Positions 1 to 9,053 are shown, counted from the stretch's first letter. The stretch is 42,448 bases of DNA from Desulfitibacter sp. BRH_c19 (GCA_001515945.1 LOER01000010.1:1-42448); one strand, 5' to 3'. The notes: generated by a model from the letters alone, not told the origin. Numbers and translations are program-made.

Positions 1-713
1 TCTACTCTTCCTGTTGCTACTGTTCCACGGCCTGTAATACTAAATACATCTTCTATTGGCATCAAGAATGGCTTATCTTTGTCTCTTTCTGGAGTTGGTA
101 CATAGCTGTCTACTGCATCCATTAAGTCATTTATCTTGCTGCACCATTCACAGCTTGCTTCTCCACATCCGCATTCTAATGCTTTTAATGCTGATCCAGA
201 TACTACTGGAATGTCATCACCAGGAAACTCGTATTCAGTTAGTAATTCTCTTACTTCCATTTCTACTAGTTCCATTAATTCTTCATCATCTACCATGTCT
301 GCTTTGTTTAGGAATACTACTATATAAGGAACTCCTACTTGACGTGCTAGTAAAATGTGTTCTCTTGTCTGTGGCATTGGTCCATCTGCTGCACTTACTA
401 CTAGTATAGCTCCATCCATCTGAGCTGCTCCTGTAATCATGTTCTTTACATAGTCAGCGTGTCCTGGACAGTCTACGTGTGCATAGTGTCTGTTTGGTGT
501 TTCGTATTCTACGTGTGCTGTACTGATTGTAATTCCTCTTTCTCTTTCTTCTGGTGCATTGTCAATCTGATCGTATGCTGTTGCTACTGCTCCACCTGTC
601 TTTGATAAACAAGTTGTCATTGCTGCTGTTAATGTTGTCTTACCATGGTCAACGTGACCGATTGTTCCTACGTTAACGTGAGGTTTGTTCCTCTCAAATT
701 TCTTCTTCGCCAT
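1..713 (-). CDS. tuf: Elongation factor Tu, 3' end cut off by window edge
   Basis: EF-Tu is the GTPase that carries aminoacyl-tRNA to the ribosome. The first 237 residues are present and include the G1 motif GHVDHGKTT, the switch I motif RGITI, the G3 motif DCPGH, the G4 motif NKAD and the G5 SAL motif. The start codon at 711-713 follows AAGGAGG with 9 nt spacing. Residues 181-191 hold an unusual cysteine cluster (C181, C183, C188, C191; CxCx4CxxC) just after the G domain SALKALE segment, where many EF-Tu proteins have a short cysteine-free loop. The gene is not preceded by fusA: an anti-sigma gene ends 180 bp upstream and tuf has its own promoter, so it may be a second tuf copy, or the str operon may be split here. 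The downstream remainder lies outside the window. Confidence 0.97.
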   Translation of the reverse strand, partial: MAKKKFERNKPHVNVGTIGHVDHGKTTLTAAMTTCLSKTGGAVATAYDQIDNAPEERERGITISTAHVEYETPNRHYAHVDCPGHADYVKNMITGAAQMDGAILVVSAADGPMPQTREHILLARQVGVPYIVVFLNKADMVDDEELMELVEMEVRELLTEYEFPGDDIPVVSGSALKALECGCGEASCEWCSKINDLMDAVDSYVPTPERDKDKPFLMPIEDVFSITGRGTVATGRV

Positions 714-840
714 TTCTAAAATCCTCCTTATTCTCAGTTAAATCACTTATATTTTAATGAATTTATGTTTCCATTGGTTTGCATATTCAAGTATATTTAT
801 TGCAAAATAAGATACATAATCTATATATCTACCCATTATT

Positions 841-869
841 ATTTTATAATATATAAAATTACCTGTCAA
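841..869 (-). promoter_or_regulatory. Sigma-A-type promoter of tuf
   Basis: Read on the minus strand, TTGACA (864-869) and TAAAAT (841-846) are separated by exactly 17 bp, close to the vegetative consensus. This leaves a leader of roughly 120 nt before the tuf start codon and supports independent transcription of tuf. Confidence 0.8.
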
Positions 870-892
870 ATATATACATAAGCACAAAATGT

Positions 893-2170
893 TTAATAAA
901 GGGTCCCTTCAAAGCTTCGGTGAAACCAATTCCATAACTGAATCTCCCCCAAGGCAGGAGAGTGGATTGTTTCTAGTTCCTGCAGCTTTAATAGTTCTTT
1001 AGTTGGCCCAGTAACCACTACACCATAAACCTGCACTCCATTTTCCTTTACATATTCGTATCTTTCGGATAAAAGTAATTCTCTAGAATTCCCTCGGTAT
1101 ATCTTTTTTGCGATCCTCTCATTTTTAAGCAAAAACTCAATGGAATTTATAAAATACCCTTCTCGAGCAGAACTATCATCTGAGCGGATTGGGTTGTAGC
1201 TATTAAGCATATTGCTGGACATATGGGGCACTCCCCAAACTCCGTTAAATGCAGATAAAGGACTGTTATCCCTATCTGACACATATTTACCCTCTACTCC
1301 TGTTGAAACTGCATACCACGTAATATCTAAATCATAATCTTTTAGCATATTCATTACCTGGTCAATTGAGTAGGTTTCAAAGAAAGATATAGCTAATTCT
1401 GCTACAGTACCTTCAGATATAGCATCTAATGTCTGCCATGTCTCTTGATTATCAAGGTCCCTTTCATCAATACCATTACCAATAAACTCAGTTATTTGAT
1501 CGGGGTGATAAAAATATAAGAATTGTTGATAACCATTATCTTTCCATTGCCACTTAGTCCCTGTAAGCATTAAAAGGTGATTAATATTTAGCTGCCCTAT
1601 TGAATGTTTTTCTTTTCCAATTTGTTTCTCTAATGCATATTCTCCGAGGGCTACAAAGTAGGGTTTAATTTTTATGCTGCTGTGACCCCAGCCTCTACTA
1701 GTAAATATATGTGGACCACCAGAAGGTGCGGTTATAACAGCAGGCATGGTCACATTGGGAAATGCTAATTCCGTTAAGACAACTGCAGTATTTTGTGTTC
1801 TATACATACGTGAGCCTTCTCCACCTAAGGTAAAATATAAGCTTGAAAGAAGAGAACCGACAAAGCTAGCTACTAGAAATAGCAGAAGTACGGAAGTAGC
1901 CATGCTCAACCGATTTCTGTATTTAGCCCATCTGAGAATTCTCTGTTGTTTTTTATCATCTAGGCTGTTGTAAGGGGTTGTTACTTTATTCATAAATCCA
2001 TTTGGAAGGATTTTTCGTTTTTCACTTTCTTTAATCCATTCATCAAATAATTGCTGACACTCATGACAACCTTCTAAATGTTTTTCAATCGCTTGCTCTT
2101 CTTCTCCACTTATTACACCTTGCAGATATCTATCCTTTAATTGTCTAAATTTTTCACAGCTCATTTTCAT
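893..2170 (-). CDS. Transmembrane anti-sigma factor with zinc finger and C-terminal sigma-regulator domain
   Basis: This 425-residue protein probably holds the neighbouring ECF sigma factor inactive at the membrane. The N-terminus has a zf-HC2-type zinc site (H31-x3-C35-x2-C38), followed by a basic segment and one membrane helix at about residues 89-113. The remaining ~310 residues should be extracytoplasmic and resemble the 'sigma factor regulator' N/C domains of Bacillus and Clostridium anti-sigma proteins (family assignment from memory). The gene starts inside the 3' end of the sigma gene (17 bp overlap), and GAGGTG lies 7 nt before its ATG, so the two are translationally coupled. The signal sensed by the outer domain is unknown. 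Confidence 0.85.
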   Translation of the reverse strand: MKMSCEKFRQLKDRYLQGVISGEEEQAIEKHLEGCHECQQLFDEWIKESEKRKILPNGFMNKVTTPYNSLDDKKQQRILRWAKYRNRLSMATSVLLLFLVASFVGSLLSSLYFTLGGEGSRMYRTQNTAVVLTELAFPNVTMPAVITAPSGGPHIFTSRGWGHSSIKIKPYFVALGEYALEKQIGKEKHSIGQLNINHLLMLTGTKWQWKDNGYQQFLYFYHPDQITEFIGNGIDERDLDNQETWQTLDAISEGTVAELAISFFETYSIDQVMNMLKDYDLDITWYAVSTGVEGKYVSDRDNSPLSAFNGVWGVPHMSSNMLNSYNPIRSDDSSAREGYFINSIEFLLKNERIAKKIYRGNSRELLLSERYEYVKENGVQVYGVVVTGPTKELLKLQELETIHSPALGEIQLWNWFHRSFEGTLY

Positions 2171-2660
2171 TTCCCATCACCTCTTTAATTTTCTGACGAG
2201 CCCTATATAAAGTTACTTTTACATTAGATAAGTTAAGCTTTAGAACCTGAGCAATATCCTCATATGTAAAGTCGTAATAATCTCTTAAGAGAATAACCTG
2301 CCTGCCCTTTTCTGGTAAAGAATTCACTACCCTAAACCAATTCCTTAATCTCTCTTGCTCTAAGTAGTCTTCTTCGGGACCTGTTTCCATATCTTTGCTC
2401 AGGTCTGCTAGTAGTTGGGGATCTGTGTGGATTAGTTTTTTATTTTTACGGTACCAATCAATGTATGCGTTATATGCTACACGAAAAAGCCATGGGCGTA
2501 CTTTTTCCCCTTGATACCCTTCTAAATGTTCATAGGCCTTGATAAAAGTATCTTGCACCAAATCCTCAGCAATTTGAGGGTGACCTGAAAGCTGAAGCAG
2601 GTATTTGTACAAATCATTCATATAATATTTATAAACATCTTCTAAAGACTTTGCTTCCAT
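2154..2660 (-). CDS. ECF-type RNA polymerase sigma factor
   Basis: The product is a 168-residue sigma-70 family protein with only regions 2 and 4. Region 2 contains the helix with LVQDTFIKAYEHLEGY and the DNA-melting/-10 segment RPWLFRVAYNAYIDWYRK. Region 4 contains LPEKGRQVILLRDYYDFTYE and a helix-turn-helix near the end. An ATG at 2658-2660 preceded by GGAGGG is preferred over the upstream in-frame start that would add 24 residues, because the upstream stretch contains the ECF-like promoter and only the internal ATG has a good ribosome site. The gene overlaps and is followed by its anti-sigma gene, the usual arrangement for membrane-stress ECF pairs. Confidence 0.9.
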   Translation of the reverse strand: MEAKSLEDVYKYYMNDLYKYLLQLSGHPQIAEDLVQDTFIKAYEHLEGYQGEKVRPWLFRVAYNAYIDWYRKNKKLIHTDPQLLADLSKDMETGPEEDYLEQERLRNWFRVVNSLPEKGRQVILLRDYYDFTYEDIAQVLKLNLSNVKVTLYRARQKIKEVMGNENEL

Positions 2661-2681
2661 GGCCACCCTCCTTCCTATAAA

Positions 2682-2709
2682 GAACGTTTGACTGATGAAG
2701 AAAGTTACA
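2682..2709 (-). promoter_or_regulatory. ECF-type promoter, probably autoregulatory
   Basis: Read on the minus strand, TGTAAC (2704-2709) is followed by 17 bp and CGTTC (2682-2686), matching the TGAAAC / CGT pattern of Firmicute ECF promoters. It lies directly upstream of the ECF sigma gene start, which suggests positive autoregulation. Confidence 0.6.
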
Positions 2710-2761
2710 CTTTCTTTTGCTAATTTTATCATTAATCTACCTTAGAAATTTAATTCTAGAG

Positions 2762-2796
2762 AAAAAATTAAAGGAAGCCCATTGAAGACTCCCTTT
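2762..2796 (-). terminator. Intrinsic terminator of the racemase/acetyltransferase unit
   Basis: On the minus strand AAAGGGAG (2789-2796) pairs with CTTCCTTT (2770-2777) around an 11-nt loop, followed by AATTTTTTC. It lies downstream of the enolase-family gene ending at 2884. Confidence 0.7.
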
Positions 2797-2843
2797 GATC
2801 TTTAACTTTCCTATTAAAATAACTAACCACTAATTATTCCTTT

Positions 2844-2871
2844 ATATGTCAAGCGAAACGTCCCTTTGTCT
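2844..2871. repeat. Dispersed palindrome, copy 1 (GACAAG...CTTTGTC type)
   Basis: The block ending in AAGCGAAACGTCCCTTTGTC is shared with the 63-bp tandem duplication at 11308-11433. Its ends are complementary (GTCAAG / CTTTGTC, and GACAAG / CTTTGTC in the other copies). Here it lies between the stop codon and terminator of the upstream unit, in a 3' untranslated region. Confidence 0.7.
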
Positions 2872-2883
2872 TTCCTTTGTCTT

Positions 2884-3993
2884 TTAGAGCTTTATGACTT
2901 CTTTTGCAACGGTAAATTTATCCATAACTCCTAATATTGGGTTGACACCGATACCAGGTCCTGTTGGCACATCTATGGTTCCATCAGGATTGATTGCTGC
3001 AAGATTATCAACAATGTCTTCTAGAAAGTATCTCTTAGATGCTGACGTATCCCCTGGAATTGTGAAGTTAGGTAAAGAAGCAATTGCTAAGTTTTGAGCT
3101 CGGCCAATGCCAGTTTCAAGCATTCCTCCGCACCATACTGGAATTCCAAGATTAGAACAGATATCGTGAAGCCTGATTGACCTAGTTAACCCTCCAACAC
3201 GACCAATTTTAATATTAATTATTTTGCAGCTTCCCAACTGATAGGCTTTTCTTGCATCTTCCGGATTTAGAATGCTTTCATCAAGGCAAATAGGTGTTTT
3301 TAATTCCTTTTGTAAAAATGAATGGTCAATGATATCATCATGACTTAAAGGCTGCTCAATCATCATTAGATTTAAATCTTCCATTTCTACAAAAAGATCA
3401 ACATCACTTAAGCTATAGGCTGAGTTTGCATCTGCCATTAACTTAATATTGGGAAACCTCTTGCGTATCTCCTTGAGCATTTCCAAATCCCATTTAGGTT
3501 TTATTTTAACCTTAATCCTTTGATAGTTTTCTTCAAGATAACCCTCTATTAGATTAACAAGTTTTGGAACACTCTCCTGTATTCCAATGCTAACTCCCGT
3601 TGCTATTTTGTCTTTAACTCCACCTATTAAATGAGATAATGATTTTCCCTGCTGTTTTCCATATAAGTCCCATACAGCCCCCTCAAATCCCGCTTTGGCC
3701 ATTGGATGTCCCTTTACCACCTCAAAAAGGTCAGATAGCTCCTCGGGTGTATTCCAGTTATTTCTTTGGGAAATAGGAATTAAAAAATCCTTAATTATAT
3801 GCCGAGCAGTACTAAGGGTTTCATAACTATACCCAGGAAATTCTGAAGCTACTACTTCACCGTATCCCACTAGTCCATCTCCATGAACGCCTATAATTAT
3901 AGCATCTCTGACCTCTTCCCTTCCAAAACTTGTTTCGAAGTAGCTGATAAATGGTAAATCAACCTGCCTAATTTCAATTTTCTCTATTTTCAT
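2884..3993 (-). CDS. Enolase-superfamily N-acylamino acid racemase / o-succinylbenzoate synthase-like protein
   Basis: This 369-residue protein belongs to the muconate-lactonizing subgroup of the enolase superfamily. Visible catalytic features are the KxK motif in RIKVKIKP (K161, K163), metal ligands D188 (MADAN), E213 (MIEQP) and D238 (ICLDES), and the second-side lysine K262 (NIKIGR). Family members act as o-succinylbenzoate synthase in menaquinone synthesis, as N-succinylamino acid racemase, or both. No other men gene is present, and the gene overlaps an acyltransferase by 4 bp (ATGA), so a racemase role in D-to-L amino acid conversion is the better inference. In the Geobacillus pathway, a succinyltransferase, this racemase and a desuccinylase act in series. 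The start has AGGAGG 9 nt upstream. Substrate is not determined by sequence. Confidence 0.82.
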   Translation of the reverse strand: MKIEKIEIRQVDLPFISYFETSFGREEVRDAIIIGVHGDGLVGYGEVVASEFPGYSYETLSTARHIIKDFLIPISQRNNWNTPEELSDLFEVVKGHPMAKAGFEGAVWDLYGKQQGKSLSHLIGGVKDKIATGVSIGIQESVPKLVNLIEGYLEENYQRIKVKIKPKWDLEMLKEIRKRFPNIKLMADANSAYSLSDVDLFVEMEDLNLMMIEQPLSHDDIIDHSFLQKELKTPICLDESILNPEDARKAYQLGSCKIINIKIGRVGGLTRSIRLHDICSNLGIPVWCGGMLETGIGRAQNLAIASLPNFTIPGDTSASKRYFLEDIVDNLAAINPDGTIDVPTGPGIGVNPILGVMDKFTVAKEVIKL

Positions 3994-4811
3994 GATAGGA
4001 CTCCTCCTTTTTTTAAAACATATGATACTGAATCATCCGACATATTAAGTAAATTATCAACGTAATAACCCTTAGCAAAGTAATTACACATAGCTTCTCT
4101 TAGTGCAAATCGCCATCTTAAGGCTAGTGAGCTATTATCTTTCTTTATTTTTTGAATTTGTGTGGGAACCTCAAGTAAAATTGTTTCTTTTTCTTCAAAC
4201 TCTTTCATTAGGGGTTCTGTACCATCCTCCGCAGGTAGTAGCTCAAGTGGTTTGTAAATTTCCCTGGGCATTTCAATATCATTGCCTTGAATAATACTCC
4301 TAACTCTTTCACTATTTATATGCCATTCAATTACCAGGCGGTCAGAGGGTAAGTCTTTATTAATTCCATCAAGGCTTCCATAATGATTAATATAGTATGT
4401 ATTTGCTACACCTCCTAATTTTTTTAAATTGAGCTTTGCATTAGCTGTTTCTAGTGGATCAAAGGTCCAGGTTATGATGCTTATTCCTTTTTTTAAAATC
4501 TCTTCTCTTTGTGCTAGTTTCAAACTGTATCCAATACTAAGCCCCCTGTACTGTGGAAGTACAGCCAAAAGATGAGAACAGAAGATAACTTGCTTTTGTA
4601 GGTTTAAACCAACAAATCCATAGCTAAACCCTATCATCTCTTGATCCAGGTAAGCCCCCAGAACGAGTCCACCGTTTTTTTGGGCGGTAAGTAATTGGTG
4701 ATCAGGAACTACCTCCTCCATGTCTTTAAGATTCCAAGCAATAGCCTGAAGTTGATGACAATCCCGAAATTCTTTCATTTCAGTTAAAGGGCGTATTATG
4801 ATTGCATCCAT
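3990..4811 (-). CDS. GNAT-family acyltransferase (COG3375-like) coupled to the racemase
   Basis: The 273-residue product has a GNAT fold in its first ~150 residues: an N-terminal LTEMKEFRDCHQLQAIAW segment and an acetyl-CoA pyrophosphate-binding region around LPQYRGLSIGYSLKLAQRE, the Q/RxxGxG/A-like motif being QYRGLSIGY. Similar predicted GNAT proteins occur next to N-succinylamino acid racemases, where one was shown to be a D-amino-acid N-succinyltransferase. The 4-bp overlap with the racemase gene makes the same partnership likely here. The C-terminal ~120 residues are less typical and may provide substrate specificity. No desuccinylase (M20 peptidase) is present in the window to complete the pathway. 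Confidence 0.75.
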   Translation of the reverse strand: MDAIIIRPLTEMKEFRDCHQLQAIAWNLKDMEEVVPDHQLLTAQKNGGLVLGAYLDQEMIGFSYGFVGLNLQKQVIFCSHLLAVLPQYRGLSIGYSLKLAQREEILKKGISIITWTFDPLETANAKLNLKKLGGVANTYYINHYGSLDGINKDLPSDRLVIEWHINSERVRSIIQGNDIEMPREIYKPLELLPAEDGTEPLMKEFEEKETILLEVPTQIQKIKKDNSSLALRWRFALREAMCNYFAKGYYVDNLLNMSDDSVSYVLKKGGVLS

Positions 4812-4948
4812 ATCTATCTTTCTTCTCCCTTCACAGTTGGTATTATTCTATTCTAGCATAACACCTATATAAAAAGTCATTAGATTTATAATAACTCTTA
4901 GTGTAATGGGTAAAATAATCTTCAAATAGATTCATTGGGAGGTAGCAG

Positions 4949-6283
4949 ATGCAAAATTCAAATCAAGGTTTCTTGGAAAATTACTTCAAGTTAAAGGACC
5001 ATGGTACTAGTATAAGAACGGAAATAATAGCTGGTTTTACTACATTCATAACCATGGCATATATCATTTTTGTGAATCCGCTATTTTTAGCTGATGCTGG
5101 TATGCCCCATGAAGCTGCAATTGGTGCCACTATTTTAGCATCTGCCTTTGCTACTATTCTTATGGGTTTGTATGCTAATTTTCCAATTGCTTTAGCACCT
5201 GGAATGGGGTTGAATGCCTTTTTTGCTTACACAATCGTCTTAGGAATGGGACTTCCATGGGAAACAGCCCTTGGAGCTGTTTTTATATCAGGAATTATTT
5301 TTCTTATTTTAACAATCACAAGAGTTAGACAAGCCATAATTCTAGCAGTCCCGAGGTCATTAAGAAGTGCTATTGCTGTAGGAATAGGATTATTTATTGC
5401 CACAATCGGCTTTAATAATTCTGGAATAATAGTATCCGATCCAGATACTCTTGTGGGACTTGGTAATCTCTCTGATCCAAGTGTTCAATTAGTATTATTT
5501 GGTTTAATTTTTACTGGCTTTCTTGTAATTAGAAAAATTAAGGGTGCATTTTTGATTGGAGTAGTTATAATTACATTAATTTCCATGGTATTTAATATAG
5601 GTAACGCTACACTTCCAATAGCTGTTACTCATATTATTGGACCACCACCAAGTATCGGACCTACACTCTTAAAATTAGATATTATGGGCGCTTTAGGAGT
5701 AGGTTTAATTACAGTTATATTCTCTTTTACATTTGTTGATTTATTTGATACTATTGGAACTTTTATGGGTGTTACTCGAAAGGCCGGGCTTATGGACGAA
5801 GATGGTAATGTTCCAGGAATGGATAAGGCTCTAACAAGTGATGCTATTGGGACATTATTTGGTGCTGTAGTAGGTACTAGTACAACCACCTCATACATTG
5901 AAAGTGCCGCAGGTATTGAAGAAGGAGGAAGAACTGGTCTAACTTCTCTAGTAACTGGACTACTCTTTTTAGCCGCTCTCTTTTTTGCTCCCCTTGTAAC
6001 CTCTGTTCCAGCTATTGCCACAGCCCCAGTTTTAATACTAATTGGTGTTTTAATGATGACTGATGTTTTAAATATCAATTTTACTGACCTTACAGAAGCG
6101 ATCCCAGCCTTTTTAACAATCATTCTGATGCCGCTAACTTTTAGTATTGCGCAAGGCATTGCTTTTGGATTTACATCTTACGCAATCTTTAAAACCTTAG
6201 CTGGAAGGTCAAACGAAGTAGGATTGGTAATGTATATCTTAATGGGGTTATTCATAATTCAGTTTGCCTTTTTTAGTTATTGA
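4949..6283 (+). CDS. NCS2/AzgA-type purine permease (adenine/guanine/hypoxanthine)
   Basis: This 444-residue polytopic membrane protein imports purine bases by proton symport. It has about 12-14 hydrophobic segments, the N-terminal EIIAGFTTFITMAYIIFVNP signature and the TSTTTSYIESAAGIEEGGRT motif that marks the AzgA/PbuG branch rather than UraA/PucJ. GGGAGG lies 6 nt before the ATG. It is transcribed divergently from the acyltransferase gene and its last 7 bp overlap the convergent end of the signalling gene. No purine riboswitch fold is recognisable in the 137-bp leader. The exact base transported is not fixed by sequence. Confidence 0.9.
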   Translation: MQNSNQGFLENYFKLKDHGTSIRTEIIAGFTTFITMAYIIFVNPLFLADAGMPHEAAIGATILASAFATILMGLYANFPIALAPGMGLNAFFAYTIVLGMGLPWETALGAVFISGIIFLILTITRVRQAIILAVPRSLRSAIAVGIGLFIATIGFNNSGIIVSDPDTLVGLGNLSDPSVQLVLFGLIFTGFLVIRKIKGAFLIGVVIITLISMVFNIGNATLPIAVTHIIGPPPSIGPTLLKLDIMGALGVGLITVIFSFTFVDLFDTIGTFMGVTRKAGLMDEDGNVPGMDKALTSDAIGTLFGAVVGTSTTTSYIESAAGIEEGGRTGLTSLVTGLLFLAALFFAPLVTSVPAIATAPVLILIGVLMMTDVLNINFTDLTEAIPAFLTIILMPLTFSIAQGIAFGFTSYAIFKTLAGRSNEVGLVMYILMGLFIIQFAFFSY

Positions 6284-8919
6284 TGAAATCCTATCTCTAT
6301 ACTTTTAATAAACACTTCAACCAAGTCTGGATCAAATTGGGTACCTACACATTCTTCTAATTCTATTAAAGCTTCATTAAGTGTAAGGGTTCTTTTATAT
6401 GGTCTTCCCTTTGTCATAACATCAAAAGCATCAACTATTGCTAAAATTCTTGAAGCAAGCGGTATTTGTGTTTCTCGCAAACCATGAGGGTAACCAGTTC
6501 CATCCCAGCGTTCATGATGGTAAAGAATTTTGTCGGCAATAGGAACCAGCTCTGGAGCAGCCTGGGCTATCCTATGTCCAATTTCAGTATGTTTCTTCAT
6601 GATTTCCCATTCTTCATCATCCAACGGTCCAGGTTTTTGTAAAATATGTTCGGGAATGGCAACCTTACCCACATCATGTAAGGTTGTCAAAAGAACTAGT
6701 TCATCCAGTTCACTAACTGTTAGACCTATGGCTTTACCAATAGTTACCGCATGTTCCTTCAACCTTTGACAATGTTGGTCTGTTTCATGTGTTTTTTCTG
6801 AAAGAGTTTTTTGAAGTGACAATATTATGGAACTTCTAGAACTCTTACTTTCTAGAAGCTTATTTCTATACATTCTTTCTTCAGCTTCCTTAAGAGTATC
6901 GAGCATATTGTCAGTATTAAGCTTTTTTGTCGCAACTCCAAATGCAACACTTAAGGGTATAGGCTCACCTCCAGCTCTATGACACTCATCTTTAATACGG
7001 TTACAAATTTCCTCTGCTACATACTCATCTGTTTTAGGAAAAATAAATGCAAATTCATCTCCACCAAGGCGGCATACTATATCTTCTGCTCTACATATCT
7101 TTTTAAAAACCTTAGCAATCCTCTTAAGAAGCTTATCACCTTCATTGTGGCCAAAAGCATCATTAACAAGCTTTAACCCATTTACATCGCCAATTATAAT
7201 ACTTATAGGTAGTTGCCTTTCGGTATCGATGCGTCTTAAGGTTTCTTCAAAATAATTTCTGTTATATAAAGTTGTTAATACATCATGCATACCAAGATAT
7301 TTCAATCTTTCTTCATGAAGCTTTCTTTCTGTTATGTCGTCATAGATTCCGTATACACCGACCACTTCATTTTCTATAGTCACAGGAACTCCTTTTATTT
7401 GTACATTTATTGGTCGGCCCGCCTTGGAATATCTGATTGTTTCTAACGATACTGGTTGCCCACTACATACTTTATTGGTTATTTCCTTTGCTTCGGTAAT
7501 TCTTTCCCCAGGTGCTAGCAAGGAATCAATATTCTTTCCTTTAATATCTCCCACACAATAACCAAAAAGATTTTGAAATTCCGAGTTTAAATCTATTACT
7601 CTGTGATTCCTGTCCAAAAGTGTAATCGCCTCAAAAGAATTTTTAAACAATGTCTCGAAACATTGCTTTTGATATATTAGTTCCTTTTCGGACTTATGAC
7701 GCTCAGTAGTATCCCTAAAAGATTCAATTGCACCAACAATACTTCCATCAATATCGCGCAACGGTGTTGCTTTAACCCAAAGATAAGAACCTCCCTCACC
7801 AAGGAAAGGTGAGTAAACCTCCGCAATTAGCGAATCATTATTAAATCTCTTTATATACTTATATTCAGTTTCCATTTTTTTATCATAATCCAAAACCATG
7901 TCTATCAATATAGGCCTTCTAGAGTTGTGAAAAGGCAAGGAATATTCATAATTTCCTTTACCTAGCATGTCTTCTGCCTTTACACCTGTGATTTTTTCTA
8001 CTGCTCTATTCCAAAGTACCACTTTGCTATCTTTATCAATAACAAATGTTGGATCTGGAAGAAAGTCTATTATATCTGCTAAACGCCGCTCTGATTCCTT
8101 TAGAGCTACTTCTGCACATTTTCTTTCATCTATATTCTCAATGGCAGTAGTTAAATACTTAAATTCACCATCGATTTCTCTTATGATAGATATATTTAGT
8201 CGGCCCCATACAACCTGACCATCTTTACGAATATATCTTTTGTCCATGACGTAACTAGATATTTCACCATTTATAAGGGAATTATGTAACGCAAGATCCT
8301 TTTCTATATCCGCTTTATGGGTAAACTCAGTAAAATGGATTTTTGAGAGTTCCTCTAATGAATATCCCAAAAATCTACATAAAGCCTCATTTGCGTTCAT
8401 TATAAAGCCAGCAAAATTAGAAACTCCGATTCCTACAGATGCATTTTCAAAGAATGATCTATACCGTGCCTCACTCTCTTTTAAGGCACTTTCTACTTGT
8501 TTTTGAGGAGTAATATCTGTATAAATTCCATAACCACCTATTATCGCGTCATCAATTATCACAGGAACACCTTTTACTATAACATTGACTGGGATATTTC
8601 CCTTGCCGTATCTTATTGTTTCAAAGGAATTTGCTTTTCCAGCTAATATCTCCTTGGAAGTCTCAACTGCAATGGAATATTCGTAAGAATAAGTTTCATC
8701 TCCTAAATCACTTAGCAATATATCTTCAATTTTTCTACCTTTGATTTCCTCAATAGAATAACCAAATAGCTCTAGAAATTTTGAGTTGACCTCTACTATT
8801 CTATTTTCCAGGTCAAAGTATATAATAGCATCGCTTGCATTTTTGAAAAGAGCTTCAAAATGCTTGTTTTCTGTTATGTAAATTCCCGTTTCATTTTTGC
8901 TTTGGCTTGTATTATACAT
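6277..8919 (-). CDS. Four-PAS GGDEF and HD-GYP cyclic-di-GMP signalling protein
   Basis: This 880-residue protein combines c-di-GMP synthesis and breakdown domains. PAS domains lie at about residues 20-140, 147-270, 274-410 and 418-540, then GGDEF at about 545-695 (intact GGDEF at 619-623) and HD-GYP at about 710-880 (HD at 748-749, HHERWDGTGYP at 801-811). Both enzymatic motifs are intact. No signal peptide or membrane helix is visible, so it should be a soluble sensor. PAS1 and PAS4 resemble one another more than the others: both share an FE(A/T)LFKN start, ETIRY and KGVPV segments, and GIYxDIT ends, which suggests an internal duplication. The ligand is unknown; haem or flavin binding cannot be judged. 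The gene is monocistronic by position. Confidence 0.92.
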   Translation of the reverse strand: MYNTSQSKNETGIYITENKHFEALFKNASDAIIYFDLENRIVEVNSKFLELFGYSIEEIKGRKIEDILLSDLGDETYSYEYSIAVETSKEILAGKANSFETIRYGKGNIPVNVIVKGVPVIIDDAIIGGYGIYTDITPQKQVESALKESEARYRSFFENASVGIGVSNFAGFIMNANEALCRFLGYSLEELSKIHFTEFTHKADIEKDLALHNSLINGEISSYVMDKRYIRKDGQVVWGRLNISIIREIDGEFKYLTTAIENIDERKCAEVALKESERRLADIIDFLPDPTFVIDKDSKVVLWNRAVEKITGVKAEDMLGKGNYEYSLPFHNSRRPILIDMVLDYDKKMETEYKYIKRFNNDSLIAEVYSPFLGEGGSYLWVKATPLRDIDGSIVGAIESFRDTTERHKSEKELIYQKQCFETLFKNSFEAITLLDRNHRVIDLNSEFQNLFGYCVGDIKGKNIDSLLAPGERITEAKEITNKVCSGQPVSLETIRYSKAGRPINVQIKGVPVTIENEVVGVYGIYDDITERKLHEERLKYLGMHDVLTTLYNRNYFEETLRRIDTERQLPISIIIGDVNGLKLVNDAFGHNEGDKLLKRIAKVFKKICRAEDIVCRLGGDEFAFIFPKTDEYVAEEICNRIKDECHRAGGEPIPLSVAFGVATKKLNTDNMLDTLKEAEERMYRNKLLESKSSRSSIILSLQKTLSEKTHETDQHCQRLKEHAVTIGKAIGLTVSELDELVLLTTLHDVGKVAIPEHILQKPGPLDDEEWEIMKKHTEIGHRIAQAAPELVPIADKILYHHERWDGTGYPHGLRETQIPLASRILAIVDAFDVMTKGRPYKRTLTLNEALIELEECVGTQFDPDLVEVFIKSIEIGFHQ

Positions 8920-9053
8920 TTTTTACCTCCGTTTAAAACAAAAGACATTATTGAGAATTCTACATAATATTACAATTACCTGTTTATTCTACATATATTT
9001 ACTAATTTTTTTTAAGATTATGGCCATTTACCCTATGCAGATTAAGCGAATCA

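Noticed and set aside
56-409. Leucine-rich plus-strand open frame inside tuf
   Set aside because: It is an out-of-frame shadow of EF-Tu coding sequence.
4812-4948. Purine riboswitch before the purine permease
   Set aside because: The conserved loop and junction sequences of the purine aptamer are not recognisable, and the leader is only 137 bp and AT-rich.
5629-6159. Long minus-strand open frame inside the purine permease
   Set aside because: It is antisense to a clear transporter gene and has no recognisable protein features.
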